This document shows positions 26,729-35,536 of a stretch of DNA of 64,000 nt, in pieces. The notes below the pieces were generated by a model that saw only the letters and a program-made list of their open reading frames with translations, made no database searches and was not told the DNA's origin. Position 1 is the stretch's first letter. The number at the start of each line of letters is the position of its first letter. The stretch lies in the NCBI GenBank assembly GCA_017643385.1, contig JAEPNN010000001.1:496001-560000 (forward strand). Reading direction: 5' to 3'. The position numbers and the translations under genes were made by a program. Origin of the DNA: Dinoroseobacter sp. GTDB lineage: Bacteria; Pseudomonadota; Alphaproteobacteria; Rhodobacterales; Rhodobacteraceae.

Positions 26729-27562
26729 ATGAAAAAAGTGGATGTAGGTGGCGTGACGTTTTCGAACGACGCGCCCTTAATCGTAATCGCAGGGCCCTGT
26801 CAGCTTGAAAGCTACGACCATGCCTTGGAAATCGGTCTAACGATGAAAGATGCCTGCGCCGCGGCAGGTGCGGGTTACGTGTTCAAAGCGAGCTACGACA
26901 AAGCCAATCGGACTTCGGTTTCTGGGAAACGGGGTCTTGGGATCGATCAAGGGCTAGATATTCTGGCGCGATTGCGAGATGCGCTGGGCGTCCCGGTGCT
27001 TACCGACATCCACGCGCCTGAACAGTGCGCGCAGGCCGCGTCTTCCGTCGACATTTTGCAGATCCCGGCGTTTTTGTGCAGACAAACCGACTTGCTTTTG
27101 GCTGCTGGTGAAACTGGCGCGGCAATTAACGTCAAGAAAGGCCAGTTTCTGGCCCCTTGGGACATGGACAACGTAGTGGCCAAGGTCGCAAGCACTGGAA
27201 ATCAGAAGATCCTGCTGACCGAACGCGGTACATCGTTTGGCTACAACACTCTTGTTGCCGATATGCGCGGGCTGCCTCGCATGGCGCAGACAGGTTATCC
27301 TGTTGTAATGGATGCCACGCATTCTGTTCAGCAACCCGGTGGGCAGGGCGGGAGTTCTGGCGGGCAGCGCGAATTTGCGCCTGTTATGGCGCGCGCCGCA
27401 GTAAGTCTTGGGATCGCATCTGTATTCATAGAAACGCATCAAACGCCGGATACTGCCCCATCCGATGGCCCAAATATGATTCCTTTAGACCAGATGCCTA
27501 GCCTTGTGGGTAGCTTGATGGATTTTGATAAACTTGCAAAAGCAAATCCAATTTGGCTTTAG
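26729..27562 (+). CDS. kdsA: 3-deoxy-8-phosphooctulonate synthase (metal-dependent type)
   Basis: 277 aa. It condenses phosphoenolpyruvate with arabinose 5-phosphate to give KDO 8-phosphate. Signatures are IAGPCQLES and LTDIHAPEQC, with the LQIPAFLCRQTDLL barrel strand. The Cys in GPCQLES occupies the position that distinguishes metal-dependent enzymes (Asn in E. coli). KDO is needed for lipid A core and for KDO-linked capsules, which fits the capsule genes directly upstream. It starts 2 bases after the preceding stop. Confidence 0.95.
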   Translation: MKKVDVGGVTFSNDAPLIVIAGPCQLESYDHALEIGLTMKDACAAAGAGYVFKASYDKANRTSVSGKRGLGIDQGLDILARLRDALGVPVLTDIHAPEQCAQAASSVDILQIPAFLCRQTDLLLAAGETGAAINVKKGQFLAPWDMDNVVAKVASTGNQKILLTERGTSFGYNTLVADMRGLPRMAQTGYPVVMDATHSVQQPGGQGGSSGGQREFAPVMARAAVSLGIASVFIETHQTPDTAPSDGPNMIPLDQMPSLVGSLMDFDKLAKANPIWL

Positions 27563-27580
27563 CCTAAAGATGAGACGAGT

Positions 27581-29065
27581 ATGACCAAACCAATTGCCGA
27601 TGTTGCTGTAAACACGTGGGAATTCCTGCGAGAGCCAATGATTAAGCCCACCGGCTTTCGTGAGTATGATGCGCGTTGGCGTTTTCCCGACGAAATCAAC
27701 CTGCCGGGAATGACAGCCTTGGGGTTGGGGCTGGGGACACAGATGCATTTGCGGGGGATTGAGCCCGTCATCGCGGTTGGGAATGATTACCGCGATTACT
27801 CGTTGAGCGTAAAACAAGCTCTGATCATCGGGCTGATGCAAGCGGGCATTCATGTCAAAGACATTGGCCCGGCGCTGAGCCCGATGGCCTATTTCAGTCA
27901 ATTCCATCTCGACGCCCCTGCCGTCGCCATGGTCACAGCTTCGCATAACCCCAACGGATGGACCGGTGTGAAAATGGGATTTGAGCGTCCCGTAACCCAT
28001 GGTCCTGATGAGATGGCGCAGCTTCGCGATATCGTTCTGAATGGGGAAGGGGTTGCCCGTGACGGTGGCAAATACGAGCGTGTCGATGGGGTGCGCGAAG
28101 CCTATATCGCCGACCTCGTTCAGGGCTATAAAATGCAGCGTAAGTTGAAGGTTGTTTGTGCTGCCGGCAATGGAACGGCGTCTGCGTTTGCGCCAGATAT
28201 TTTGGAAGCAATGGGCGTTGAGGTGATCCGCTCGCATTGCGATCTCGACTATACCTTTCCGAATTACAATCCAAATCCTGAGGCTATGGAGATGCTTCAT
28301 GATATGGCTGATACGGTCAAAGAAAGCGGCGCCGATCTGGCTCTGGGATTTGATGGTGACGGCGATCGTTGCGGCGTCGTCGATAACACGGGTGACGAGA
28401 TATTCGCGGATAAAGTGGGTGTGATCCTTGCACGCGATTGGGCCAAGACCCATCCAGGAGCAACCTTCGTAGCTGATGTAAAGTCTACCGGTCTTTATGC
28501 GTCTGATCCGGAACTTCAGAAGTACGACATTAAGGCGGATTACTGGAAAACCGGGCATAGCCATATGAAACGCCGTGTACGTGACACCGGCGCGCTCGCA
28601 GGCTTTGAAAAATCAGGCCATTACTTTTTGGCTGGCGATATTGGACGCGGCTACGATTGCGGAATGCGGGTTGCCGTAGAGATCTGCAAACTGATGGATC
28701 GTAATCCTGACATGAGCATGTCAGATCTAAAAGACGCGCTTCCCAAAACCCATTCAACACCGACCATGTCTCCTTACGCAGCCGATACCGAGAAATATGA
28801 AATCCTTGGCCGGATTGTGGAAAAATTGCAGGGGAAAGACACATTGGGCGGTCGCCCGGTCAAAGAGGTTGTGACCGTAAATGGGGCTCGCGTTATCCTC
28901 GACAATGGCGGATGGGGCCTTGTACGTGCGTCTTCCAACACGCCCAACCTTGTGGTGGTTTGCGAAAGTCCGGAAAGCCAATCTGAGCTGCGCGCGATCT
29001 TTGAAGATCTCGATGCGGTGATAAGGACCGAACCGGGTGTAGGAGAGTACGACCAGAAAATCTGA
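27581..29065 (+). CDS. Phosphomannomutase/phosphoglucomutase
   Basis: 494 aa alpha-D-phosphohexomutase. The phosphoserine loop VTASHNPNGWTGVK and the magnesium loop FDGDGDRCGVVD are intact, and the C-terminal phosphate-binding domain is present (VRASSNTPNLVVV). It interconverts 6- and 1-phosphate hexoses, feeding GDP-mannose or UDP-glucose precursors for capsule and lipopolysaccharide. It is the last protein gene of the capsule-linked operon; a tRNA gene follows 70 bases later. Confidence 0.9.
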   Translation: MTKPIADVAVNTWEFLREPMIKPTGFREYDARWRFPDEINLPGMTALGLGLGTQMHLRGIEPVIAVGNDYRDYSLSVKQALIIGLMQAGIHVKDIGPALSPMAYFSQFHLDAPAVAMVTASHNPNGWTGVKMGFERPVTHGPDEMAQLRDIVLNGEGVARDGGKYERVDGVREAYIADLVQGYKMQRKLKVVCAAGNGTASAFAPDILEAMGVEVIRSHCDLDYTFPNYNPNPEAMEMLHDMADTVKESGADLALGFDGDGDRCGVVDNTGDEIFADKVGVILARDWAKTHPGATFVADVKSTGLYASDPELQKYDIKADYWKTGHSHMKRRVRDTGALAGFEKSGHYFLAGDIGRGYDCGMRVAVEICKLMDRNPDMSMSDLKDALPKTHSTPTMSPYAADTEKYEILGRIVEKLQGKDTLGGRPVKEVVTVNGARVILDNGGWGLVRASSNTPNLVVVCESPESQSELRAIFEDLDAVIRTEPGVGEYDQKI

Positions 29066-29135
29066 GCTCGGGTTGAGGAAAATGCGCGGAAGGTCTTGCA
29101 GCCGCCCGCGTGAGCCTCTATTTCACGCCGCACGT

Positions 29136-29210
29136 TGGGGTGTAGCCAAGCGGTAAGGCAGCGGTTTTTGGTACCGTGTACCGTAGGTTCGAATCCTACC
29201 ACCCCAGCCA
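29136..29210 (+). tRNA. tRNA-Gln (anticodon TTG)
   Basis: A full cloverleaf can be folded. The acceptor stem TGGGGTG pairs with CACCCCA, the D arm is GCC/GGC, and the anticodon stem GCGGT/ACCGT carries loop TTTTGGT with anticodon TTG. The T stem GTAGG/CCTAC carries TTCGAAT, then discriminator G and an encoded CCA. It lies 70 bases after the phosphohexomutase gene on the same strand. Confidence 0.96.
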
Positions 29211-29351
29211 CTCAAATCATCTCCTTACATCATAAGCGCTTATGTTTCACTAACACCGCTTGTTGTAGCATGGATCTGTAGCAATTTTAGTCTTGTAGAG
29301 ATGCGGATCTGCGAATCTTCGGCACTACGAGAAGCCACTGAAGCCTGAGTT

Positions 29352-29591
29352 TTGAACCAGACCCGATTGGACGACACATTGGCCAATCAAAACGGGCAGC
29401 TGCCCGTCGCCGAAAGCCAGCCGAAAACCGCTCCGCAAAACGAGGCAGAGCTGAAGCAACTGAGGCGAGCGTTGCGTTGCGTCGAGATGATCACGCATCT
29501 GGTCTGGCTGCTGCGACTTACGGGGCAAATCTCGCAGGCGCAACCAGCTATGCGACCTGGTGACACCTTATGTCAGGGCTTTCTACCTTAG
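29352..29591 (+). CDS. Possible small protein of unknown function
   Basis: 79 codons from a TTG. The predicted protein is polar, with a Gln/Glu/Arg-rich middle and a short hydrophobic patch (MITHLVWLLRL). No homologue is recognised and no good ribosome site is seen. The main support is that it sits on the same strand as, and just before, a good terminator. It may instead be part of a non-coding transcript. Confidence 0.25.
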   Translation: MNQTRLDDTLANQNGQLPVAESQPKTAPQNEAELKQLRRALRCVEMITHLVWLLRLTGQISQAQPAMRPGDTLCQGFLP

Positions 29592-29630
29592 CGTTGGACT
29601 GACTCGACGTCGCTTCAGCGCATTTTCATA

Positions 29631-29663
29631 AGGCGCATTTGCACGCGCCTGAGATTTTTTTTT
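29631..29663 (+). terminator. Rho-independent terminator downstream of the tRNA-Gln region
   Basis: AGGCGC (29631-29636) pairs with GCGCCT (29645-29650), 8-base loop, followed by GAGA and nine T residues. No recognised gene lies between it and tRNA-Gln, so a transcript of about 420 bases beyond the tRNA, or a separate small RNA or protein, ends here. Confidence 0.75.
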
Positions 29664-29872
29664 AGCGGCATAGCTTAGATCGAGATGTATCAATTTGGAT
29701 AGAGTGTGCGCTCGAAAGTGCCCAAGCGGTCTCAAATGAGGTTCAGCTGACCCAAGTGGGGAAGCGCCTTATCCACAAGATCCAATGATCTGCTCGGAAG
29801 AGTCCACCCGTTATTAACGCAATCCTATCAACGTGATTTCGTCTGATTTTGGCCGGATACGGGAGTGACAAG
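29664..29872. other. Intergenic region before the Hint/RTX gene
   Basis: Roughly 210 bases between the terminator and the Hint/RTX gene, part of a stretch of about 660 bases without a confident gene after tRNA-Gln. It presumably holds the promoter of the Hint/RTX gene; no clear box or repeat was identified. Confidence 0.4.
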
Positions 29873-32650
29873 GTGTTTGGCAAACTGATGTTTTCATTTG
29901 AGAAGTCATGCTTTCCACAGATATTTTATGGTGTGATTGAAGGTACGGGTGGGGGCGACAGTCTTTCTGGCACCAGTGGAAGCGACACTATTCTCGGCAA
30001 CAAGGGCGAAGACACCATTCTAGCTGGCGCTGGGGTCGACTTTGTTCACGGTGGCGACGACGATGACACCATACAACTTGGCGAAGGGAATGACGTTGCC
30101 TCGGGCGGTGGCGGTAATGATAGCATTGACGGTCAGCAGGGTGATGACGTCATCCACGGCGATTTCAGCGATGCAAACCTGCTTGCAGGCATCACCGATG
30201 GTCTGAACACTTTTGAACAGCTTGCCGGAACGGGTGCCTGGACCATCACTGACGACGGAGGAAACGCGACGATTTCGCAGTCTGCGAATACCGTAGTTGG
30301 TGAGGACTATACCATCCGTTTCGACCTTGCGGCAAACTTGGCGGGCGGTCAATCGGCGGCCAAAGTTGAGGTGATCTGGAATGGGCAGGTGGTCGATACG
30401 GTTTCGGTTGAGTCTGGCATTTACCAGACGTTCGAAGTCTCGGTGACAAGCGAAGGCGATACTGGAGATCTGTCTTTCCGGGCGCTACCTCCTGACGACG
30501 CGCCACAGTATAACTTCGACAACGGCCCGATCGTTTCCTACGATAAAGTTATGACCTTCGATGGAGAAGAGGTCACGGTACAGGCGTTTGCGCCAGGTCA
30601 ATCGCTGCTTTACCAGTACATCGGCAACAGCTTGCAGGTCTTTGACGTGGAGAGCGGGCAATATGAGGACGCGGTAGACAGCTCGGATTTTCATGTCAAC
30701 GCCATCGGCTTCAACGTCGAAACGGATCTCCTTTACGGGGTGGCGCGTGCCGCGGGCACAGACGCTCTGGGCAATAACGTCGCCGACACCGATATCGTGG
30801 CCATTGACGCCCAAGGTTTGGCGTACAGAGTGGGCGAGGGGCCTGGGTTCACAGACTACGTAGGCGATTTCGACGACGCGGGAAACCTCTGGAGTTTCAG
30901 CGGTTCGTTGGATCGGGTCAGCAAGATCGACGTGGACCAATTAGACGCCAATGGGGATCCAGTCGCTACCGAATACGACCTACCTGATGACGCTCTCTCT
31001 GGTAATGTTCAAGATATCGCCTTCAGCACAGCAGACAACGCTTTCTACGCTGTTCAGTCACCTTCCAGCAATGGCGGAAACGGCAAAGTCATCCGAATTG
31101 AAATGTCTGATGTGGAAGATGGTGGCAACTTGTCTATTGAGACCATTGATATCACCACCACGCGTTTTGGCAGCGAAGTCGAAGATGGTATGCCCAGAGG
31201 CGCCTATGGGGCGGTCTTTCTCGATGCTGATGACAATCTCTATTTCGGTCTGAACAGTGGAGATCACGATCTTGACGGGGACACCAACAAGACAGGTGCC
31301 TTGTACAAGGTCCATGTCGACTGGGACGCCGGGACCGCTTATTCGGAGTTTATGTCTACGGCTGATACGACCTCCCAAAACGATGGTGCTGTGGATCCTC
31401 GGTCTTCCGATGCCTTCCAGGAAATCGATGCGGATGCGGCTGTTTTGCTGCGTAACCCGGAGCTGGTCAACGATGGTGAGGGTGGCAACGACACGATCAC
31501 TGGGGGGGAGGGCAATGACACGCTCTTTGGTGACGACGGTCAGGATAGCTTGTCAGGGGGTGATGACGATGACTCGCTGGACGGCGGAACGGGTGATGAC
31601 ACTTTGCAGGGGGATGCAGGAGATGACACCCTTGTTGGCGGCGCAGGCCAGGATCTGCTTACCGGGGGCGCAGGAGATGATGTTTTCATCGAAGTGGCCG
31701 GAGATGGCGCTGATACCATCTCCGATTTCAACACGGGCAACAGTGGCCTTCTGAACGACGGGGACCAAAGCAACAATGACTTTGTCGATCTTTCAAAATT
31801 CTACAATGAGAATACCCTGAATGCAGTTAACGGTTCCGATGGTGACGCGTCGAACAACTTTGACCACGCCATGCAGATGCTCAAGGCGGATCATGCGGAT
31901 GGACGTATCGACGGGGTAATCGATGGGAAAGACTATTCCGAGCATATCGGAGATGTCGACCTCACGCTTCTGTCCGACGGAACGAACGCGGTTTTGGCAG
32001 ACGATCTGACCTACGAAAACACCAATGTGGTCTGCTTCACACCGGCCACAAAGATCATCACTCGAAAGGGTGAACGGCCGGTCGAAGCTCTCAAAGTCGG
32101 AGATGAGGTGATGACCTTGGATCACGGCTATCAGCCCATCCGCTGGATCGGGTCTCGGACCATCTCGGCAGATGTCCTGCGCAGCGAACCGAGATTGCGC
32201 CCCATCTGCCTTAAAGCACGGTCATTGAGTGCTCAACTCCCCTATGAAGACACCTATGTGTCGCCACAACATCGCTTCCTCATCCGTTCCAAGGTGGCAG
32301 ACCGCATGTTCGGCGAAAGTGAGATCCTTGTCTCGGCCAAGAAACTTCTGTCTCACGACGGGGTCGACGTAAAGGACAGTATTGAGGACGTCACTTACCT
32401 GCACATCATGTTCGACCAACATGAGATCATCTTCGCCAATGGCGCACCGGCTGAGAGCCTTTATCTCGGGGCACAAGCGATTCAGTCGATGGACCAGGCT
32501 GCGATCGAAGAGATCGCGCTGATCTTCCCCCAAGTATTGGACGACGATTACCAGCCGATTCCCGCAAGGTTTATTGAAAATCGGGGGCGTAAGATCGAAA
32601 CACTCCTTAAACGCCACGAAGCGAACGGAAAGTCGTTGAGCGCGATGTAG
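29873..32650 (+). CDS. Hint-domain protein with RTX calcium-binding repeats and beta-propeller-like region
   Basis: 925 aa from a GTG at 29873, chosen because GGGAG lies 7 bases upstream; a TTG at 29849 and an ATG at 29888 are alternatives. RTX nonapeptides (GGxGxDxx type) form two blocks, about residues 25-100 and 545-625. Between them is a region resembling a beta-propeller. A Hint (hedgehog/intein) domain starts near residue 719 with VCFTPATKIITRKGERPVEAL. Hint domains can self-cleave at the starting Cys. RTX repeats point to type I secretion. No classical signal peptide. No secretion gene is adjacent. A large acidic surface or released protein is likely. Confidence 0.82.
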   Translation: MFGKLMFSFEKSCFPQIFYGVIEGTGGGDSLSGTSGSDTILGNKGEDTILAGAGVDFVHGGDDDDTIQLGEGNDVASGGGGNDSIDGQQGDDVIHGDFSDANLLAGITDGLNTFEQLAGTGAWTITDDGGNATISQSANTVVGEDYTIRFDLAANLAGGQSAAKVEVIWNGQVVDTVSVESGIYQTFEVSVTSEGDTGDLSFRALPPDDAPQYNFDNGPIVSYDKVMTFDGEEVTVQAFAPGQSLLYQYIGNSLQVFDVESGQYEDAVDSSDFHVNAIGFNVETDLLYGVARAAGTDALGNNVADTDIVAIDAQGLAYRVGEGPGFTDYVGDFDDAGNLWSFSGSLDRVSKIDVDQLDANGDPVATEYDLPDDALSGNVQDIAFSTADNAFYAVQSPSSNGGNGKVIRIEMSDVEDGGNLSIETIDITTTRFGSEVEDGMPRGAYGAVFLDADDNLYFGLNSGDHDLDGDTNKTGALYKVHVDWDAGTAYSEFMSTADTTSQNDGAVDPRSSDAFQEIDADAAVLLRNPELVNDGEGGNDTITGGEGNDTLFGDDGQDSLSGGDDDDSLDGGTGDDTLQGDAGDDTLVGGAGQDLLTGGAGDDVFIEVAGDGADTISDFNTGNSGLLNDGDQSNNDFVDLSKFYNENTLNAVNGSDGDASNNFDHAMQMLKADHADGRIDGVIDGKDYSEHIGDVDLTLLSDGTNAVLADDLTYENTNVVCFTPATKIITRKGERPVEALKVGDEVMTLDHGYQPIRWIGSRTISADVLRSEPRLRPICLKARSLSAQLPYEDTYVSPQHRFLIRSKVADRMFGESEILVSAKKLLSHDGVDVKDSIEDVTYLHIMFDQHEIIFANGAPAESLYLGAQAIQSMDQAAIEEIALIFPQVLDDDYQPIPARFIENRGRKIETLLKRHEANGKSLSAM

Positions 32651-32859
32651 AAAGTCCGCTTAGTGAAGGGAACGGCGTTTCTTCGGGCGGCGGCAGCGAA
32701 GACAATACTAACGGTGAGGAAGGTGATGACCTCAGTCAAACGCTGCGCATCCCCCCGCATGGAAGCTCCGGTTGGATGAGCGCTTATCGATAAGAATAAC
32801 CGTTTTAAGTTGGCGGTTGCTGATCGTGGTTAGGGAAATGGCGACCACCATTGGTCCTG

Positions 32860-33621
32860 TCAACTCAACGATGACATCCAGTTCAGCGTCGCTTCAGTGT
32901 GCCCGTTTGGCTTGTACTCGGCGCCGAGCGGTGCAACGTAGCCGAGCCTGTCGATTAGATCGAAAACGTGGGCATAGCTCACCTCGCCATGGTCGGGCGG
33001 CCCACGGTCGGGGACGGATGCGAATTGGATGTGGCCGATGCGCGGCAGCAGTTCTTCGATCCGGTGGCTCAGGTCGCCTTCCATCAGTTGAACGTGGTAG
33101 CAGTCGAACATCAGCCTGAGATTTTCAGCGGCAACGTCGTCCATGATCGCCACGGCTTGTGCGGTTGTCGTCAGGAAGTAGCCTGGCGCGTCATAGTGGT
33201 TCAGAGGTTCAATGAGGATCGTGATGCCATGCGGGGCTGCGGCGCGGCACGCGTATTTGAGGTTCTCGCGAAAAGTCGCGTGCGCCTCTTGGCCTGTCGC
33301 AAAACCTGCCATGACGTGAACGCAGGACGCCTCAATTGCGCATGCATATGCGATGGCCTCGTCGATCGCGGCGCGCGCCTCGGCAAGGCGGTCGGGCAGC
33401 GCTGACAGGCCATTGTCACCTTTGTCAGGATTTCCGCGCCGCGTATTCAGGCCCAGCATCCTGAGACCGGTTCGGTTGAGCGCGTCGGCGATCTCTTCGG
33501 CAGGGGTGTCGTATGGCCAATGACATTCGACGGCATCGAAACCGGCAGCCTTTGCTGCTTCAATCGCTTTGGGCAAAGGGCGTTCCGTCCAGAGAAACCC
33601 GAGATTAGCTGAGAACTTCAT
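32860..33621 (-). CDS. otnI: 2-oxo-tetronate isomerase / hydroxypyruvate isomerase family
   Basis: 253 aa TIM barrel beginning MKFSANLGFLWTE, with the acidic metal ligands of the hydroxypyruvate isomerase family in VECHWPYDTP, ILIEPLNHYD and LMFDCYHVQLMEGD. In the OtnK/OtnC pathway this enzyme isomerises 2-oxo- to 3-oxo-tetronate. It overlaps the decarboxylase gene by 4 bases and is the last gene of the 11-gene minus-strand operon. The family also includes hydroxypyruvate isomerase proper, but the neighbours favour OtnI. Confidence 0.82.
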   Translation of the reverse strand: MKFSANLGFLWTERPLPKAIEAAKAAGFDAVECHWPYDTPAEEIADALNRTGLRMLGLNTRRGNPDKGDNGLSALPDRLAEARAAIDEAIAYACAIEASCVHVMAGFATGQEAHATFRENLKYACRAAAPHGITILIEPLNHYDAPGYFLTTTAQAVAIMDDVAAENLRLMFDCYHVQLMEGDLSHRIEELLPRIGHIQFASVPDRGPPDHGEVSYAHVFDLIDRLGYVAPLGAEYKPNGHTEATLNWMSSLS

Positions 33622-34268
33622 TCATCCCACTCCACGTCGAACGTTTCGACAAGCCGCACCACGTCGCGGTCCGACAAGCCGCGCGGCGACAGGCCCCGCG
33701 TCAGCATGGCGAGCCGCGACGTATCCTCGAGCTCCTCGATGGCGTTGCAGGCGGCTTCGATATCCTTTCCGGCAACGACCGGTCCGTGATTGGCCAGCAT
33801 GACGGCCGATCTCTTGCCGGCCAGTCCCCTAATGGCATCTCCCATCGCGGGATCGCCGGGCAGAAAGAAGGGCAGCAGCTTCACCTTGCCGAGTTTCATG
33901 ATGGCATAGGGCGTCAGTGCGGGCAGGAAGTTGTCTGCGTCCACATCCGGCATCATCGACAGTGCCACGGAATGGCAGGAATGCAGGTGAACCACGGCAC
34001 CAGCCGTGGACCGCGTGTCGTAGAACGCCGTGTGCAGCGGCATCTCTTTCGTTGGCGGGTCGCCGTCGATCAGCACGCCGTTCTTATCGAACCGACTGAG
34101 CCGTGCCGGATCGAGCCGCCCGAAACTTGTGCCAGTGGGACTAACCAGAAGACCGCCGTCGGGAACTCGAGCTGAAATGTTGCCGGTGCTACCCCCGGTC
34201 AGGCCGCGGTCGAACATGGATTTGGCGAGAAGGCAGATCTGCTCGCGAAGGACGGCTTCACCGGTCAT
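33618..34268 (-). CDS. otnC: 3-oxo-tetronate 4-phosphate decarboxylase (class II aldolase fold)
   Basis: 216 aa class II aldolase/adducin family protein. Zinc-site histidines are seen in VVHLHSCHSVALS, with GSTGNISAR as phosphate loop and MLANHGPVV. In the OtnK pathway it decarboxylates 3-oxo-tetronate 4-phosphate to dihydroxyacetone phosphate. It has 4-base overlaps with both otnI and otnK, which supports this assignment over fuculose-phosphate aldolase. Confidence 0.83.
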   Translation of the reverse strand: MTGEAVLREQICLLAKSMFDRGLTGGSTGNISARVPDGGLLVSPTGTSFGRLDPARLSRFDKNGVLIDGDPPTKEMPLHTAFYDTRSTAGAVVHLHSCHSVALSMMPDVDADNFLPALTPYAIMKLGKVKLLPFFLPGDPAMGDAIRGLAGKRSAVMLANHGPVVAGKDIEAACNAIEELEDTSRLAMLTRGLSPRGLSDRDVVRLVETFDVEWDE

Positions 34269-35536
34269 CGGGTGCGTAGTTTCTCTTGTGCATCGGTGAA
34301 GAAGGTCGGCGTACCGAAATTGCCTGATTTCAGCGTCAACGCCATCTGTTTCCCGGTCGATTGGCAGTAAGTCGACGGGACGCCCGGCGCGATTTCTGCG
34401 CCGATATCCAGACGATCCACGCCGAGCGCCTGCGTCACCGCGCCGGAGGTTTCACCGCCCGCAACGATGATGCGCCGCGCTCCAGCATCGCGTGCTGCAA
34501 CGGCGCAGGCGGCAAGTGCCTGCTCCACGATCTCGCCGGCGCCTGCCACGCCGAGGACCTGCTGTGCCGCCTTCACGCTTTCGGGGGCAGCTGTGGCGTA
34601 GATCAGGGGGGCCTGCCCGAGATCCTGTTCGGCTAGCCATTTAAGGACGTCGACCGCTCCGGCCTCGGTCAGTTTCAACGGATCGAGTTGGAAAGACGGG
34701 GCGCCGGTTTCAAGGTATTCGGCGACTTGCCGGTTCGTCATAGCCGAGCAGCTTCCCGAAAGGATCAGTGTTCGGTCCTCCACCTCGGGTGTTGGCATGC
34801 CCACCGCCTCTTCCGAGATGAGACCAGCGGACAGATATAAAGCGGGCAGTGGCATGGCCACGGCGGAGCCGCCGGTCAGCAACGGCATATGTCCGCAGGC
34901 CTCGGCGATGATCTTCAGATCGGCGTCGGCGACGGCATCGACAATGACATGGGCCACGCCTTCAGCGTGCAGATCCGACAGACGGGTACGCAGGGCCCAC
35001 GGACCTTTGGCCACGGTCAGCCTGTCGGCCAGCCCGACTGGCCTCGAGACCTGAGGCGCAAGCAGCCGCATCAGGTTACTGTCGCGCATAGGCGTCAGGG
35101 GGTGATCCTTCATCGGGCTTTCGGCCAGCGGCTGATGCCCTACGAATAGATTGCCCATGAAGATCGAACGCCCGTTTTCCGGAAAGGCCGGGCAATAGAT
35201 GGTCTGCTCAGTTCCGATGGCTTGCATCAAGGCTTCGGCGACGGGCCCGATATTGCCGTCCGGCGTCGAATCGAAGGTTGAACAGTACTTCCAGAAGAAT
35301 CTCTCGGCGCCCGCGTTTTGAAGCCACGCCAATGCCGACCGGGCGTCCGAAACAGCCTCGTTCACTGGCGTGGTCCGGGACTTCAGGGCTATGACCTCGA
35401 ACGAACTGGAATCGGCCGGCTGTTCTTCCGGTACACCAATTCTGAGCGAGACACGCACACCGCTGCGCGCTAGAAGGCCCGCGAGGTCGGTGGCCCCGGT
35501 GAAGTCGTCAGCAATGCAACCCAGGACCGTGGTCAT
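34265..35536 (-). CDS. otnK: 3-oxo-tetronate kinase (four-carbon acid sugar kinase, DUF1537)
   Basis: 423 aa. It begins TTVLGCIADDFTGATDLAG, the substrate-binding DDFTGATD motif of the DUF1537 kinases, and has the C-terminal nucleotide-binding GGETSGAVTQAL. OtnK phosphorylates 3-oxo-tetronates at C4 using ATP. It sits between the decarboxylase and the RraA-like gene with 4-base overlaps on both sides. The exact stereoisomer cannot be read from sequence. Confidence 0.87.
   Translation of the reverse strand: MTTVLGCIADDFTGATDLAGLLARSGVRVSLRIGVPEEQPADSSSFEVIALKSRTTPVNEAVSDARSALAWLQNAGAERFFWKYCSTFDSTPDGNIGPVAEALMQAIGTEQTIYCPAFPENGRSIFMGNLFVGHQPLAESPMKDHPLTPMRDSNLMRLLAPQVSRPVGLADRLTVAKGPWALRTRLSDLHAEGVAHVIVDAVADADLKIIAEACGHMPLLTGGSAVAMPLPALYLSAGLISEEAVGMPTPEVEDRTLILSGSCSAMTNRQVAEYLETGAPSFQLDPLKLTEAGAVDVLKWLAEQDLGQAPLIYATAAPESVKAAQQVLGVAGAGEIVEQALAACAVAARDAGARRIIVAGGETSGAVTQALGVDRLDIGAEIAPGVPSTYCQSTGKQMALTLKSGNFGTPTFFTDAQEKLRTR

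Noticed and set aside
27485-28564. Long open frame on the minus strand (359 codons) across kdsA's end and the phosphohexomutase gene
   Set aside because: Antisense to a clearly coding gene; its composition (many His, Arg and Cys) is that of a shadow frame and it has no recognisable motif or ribosome site.
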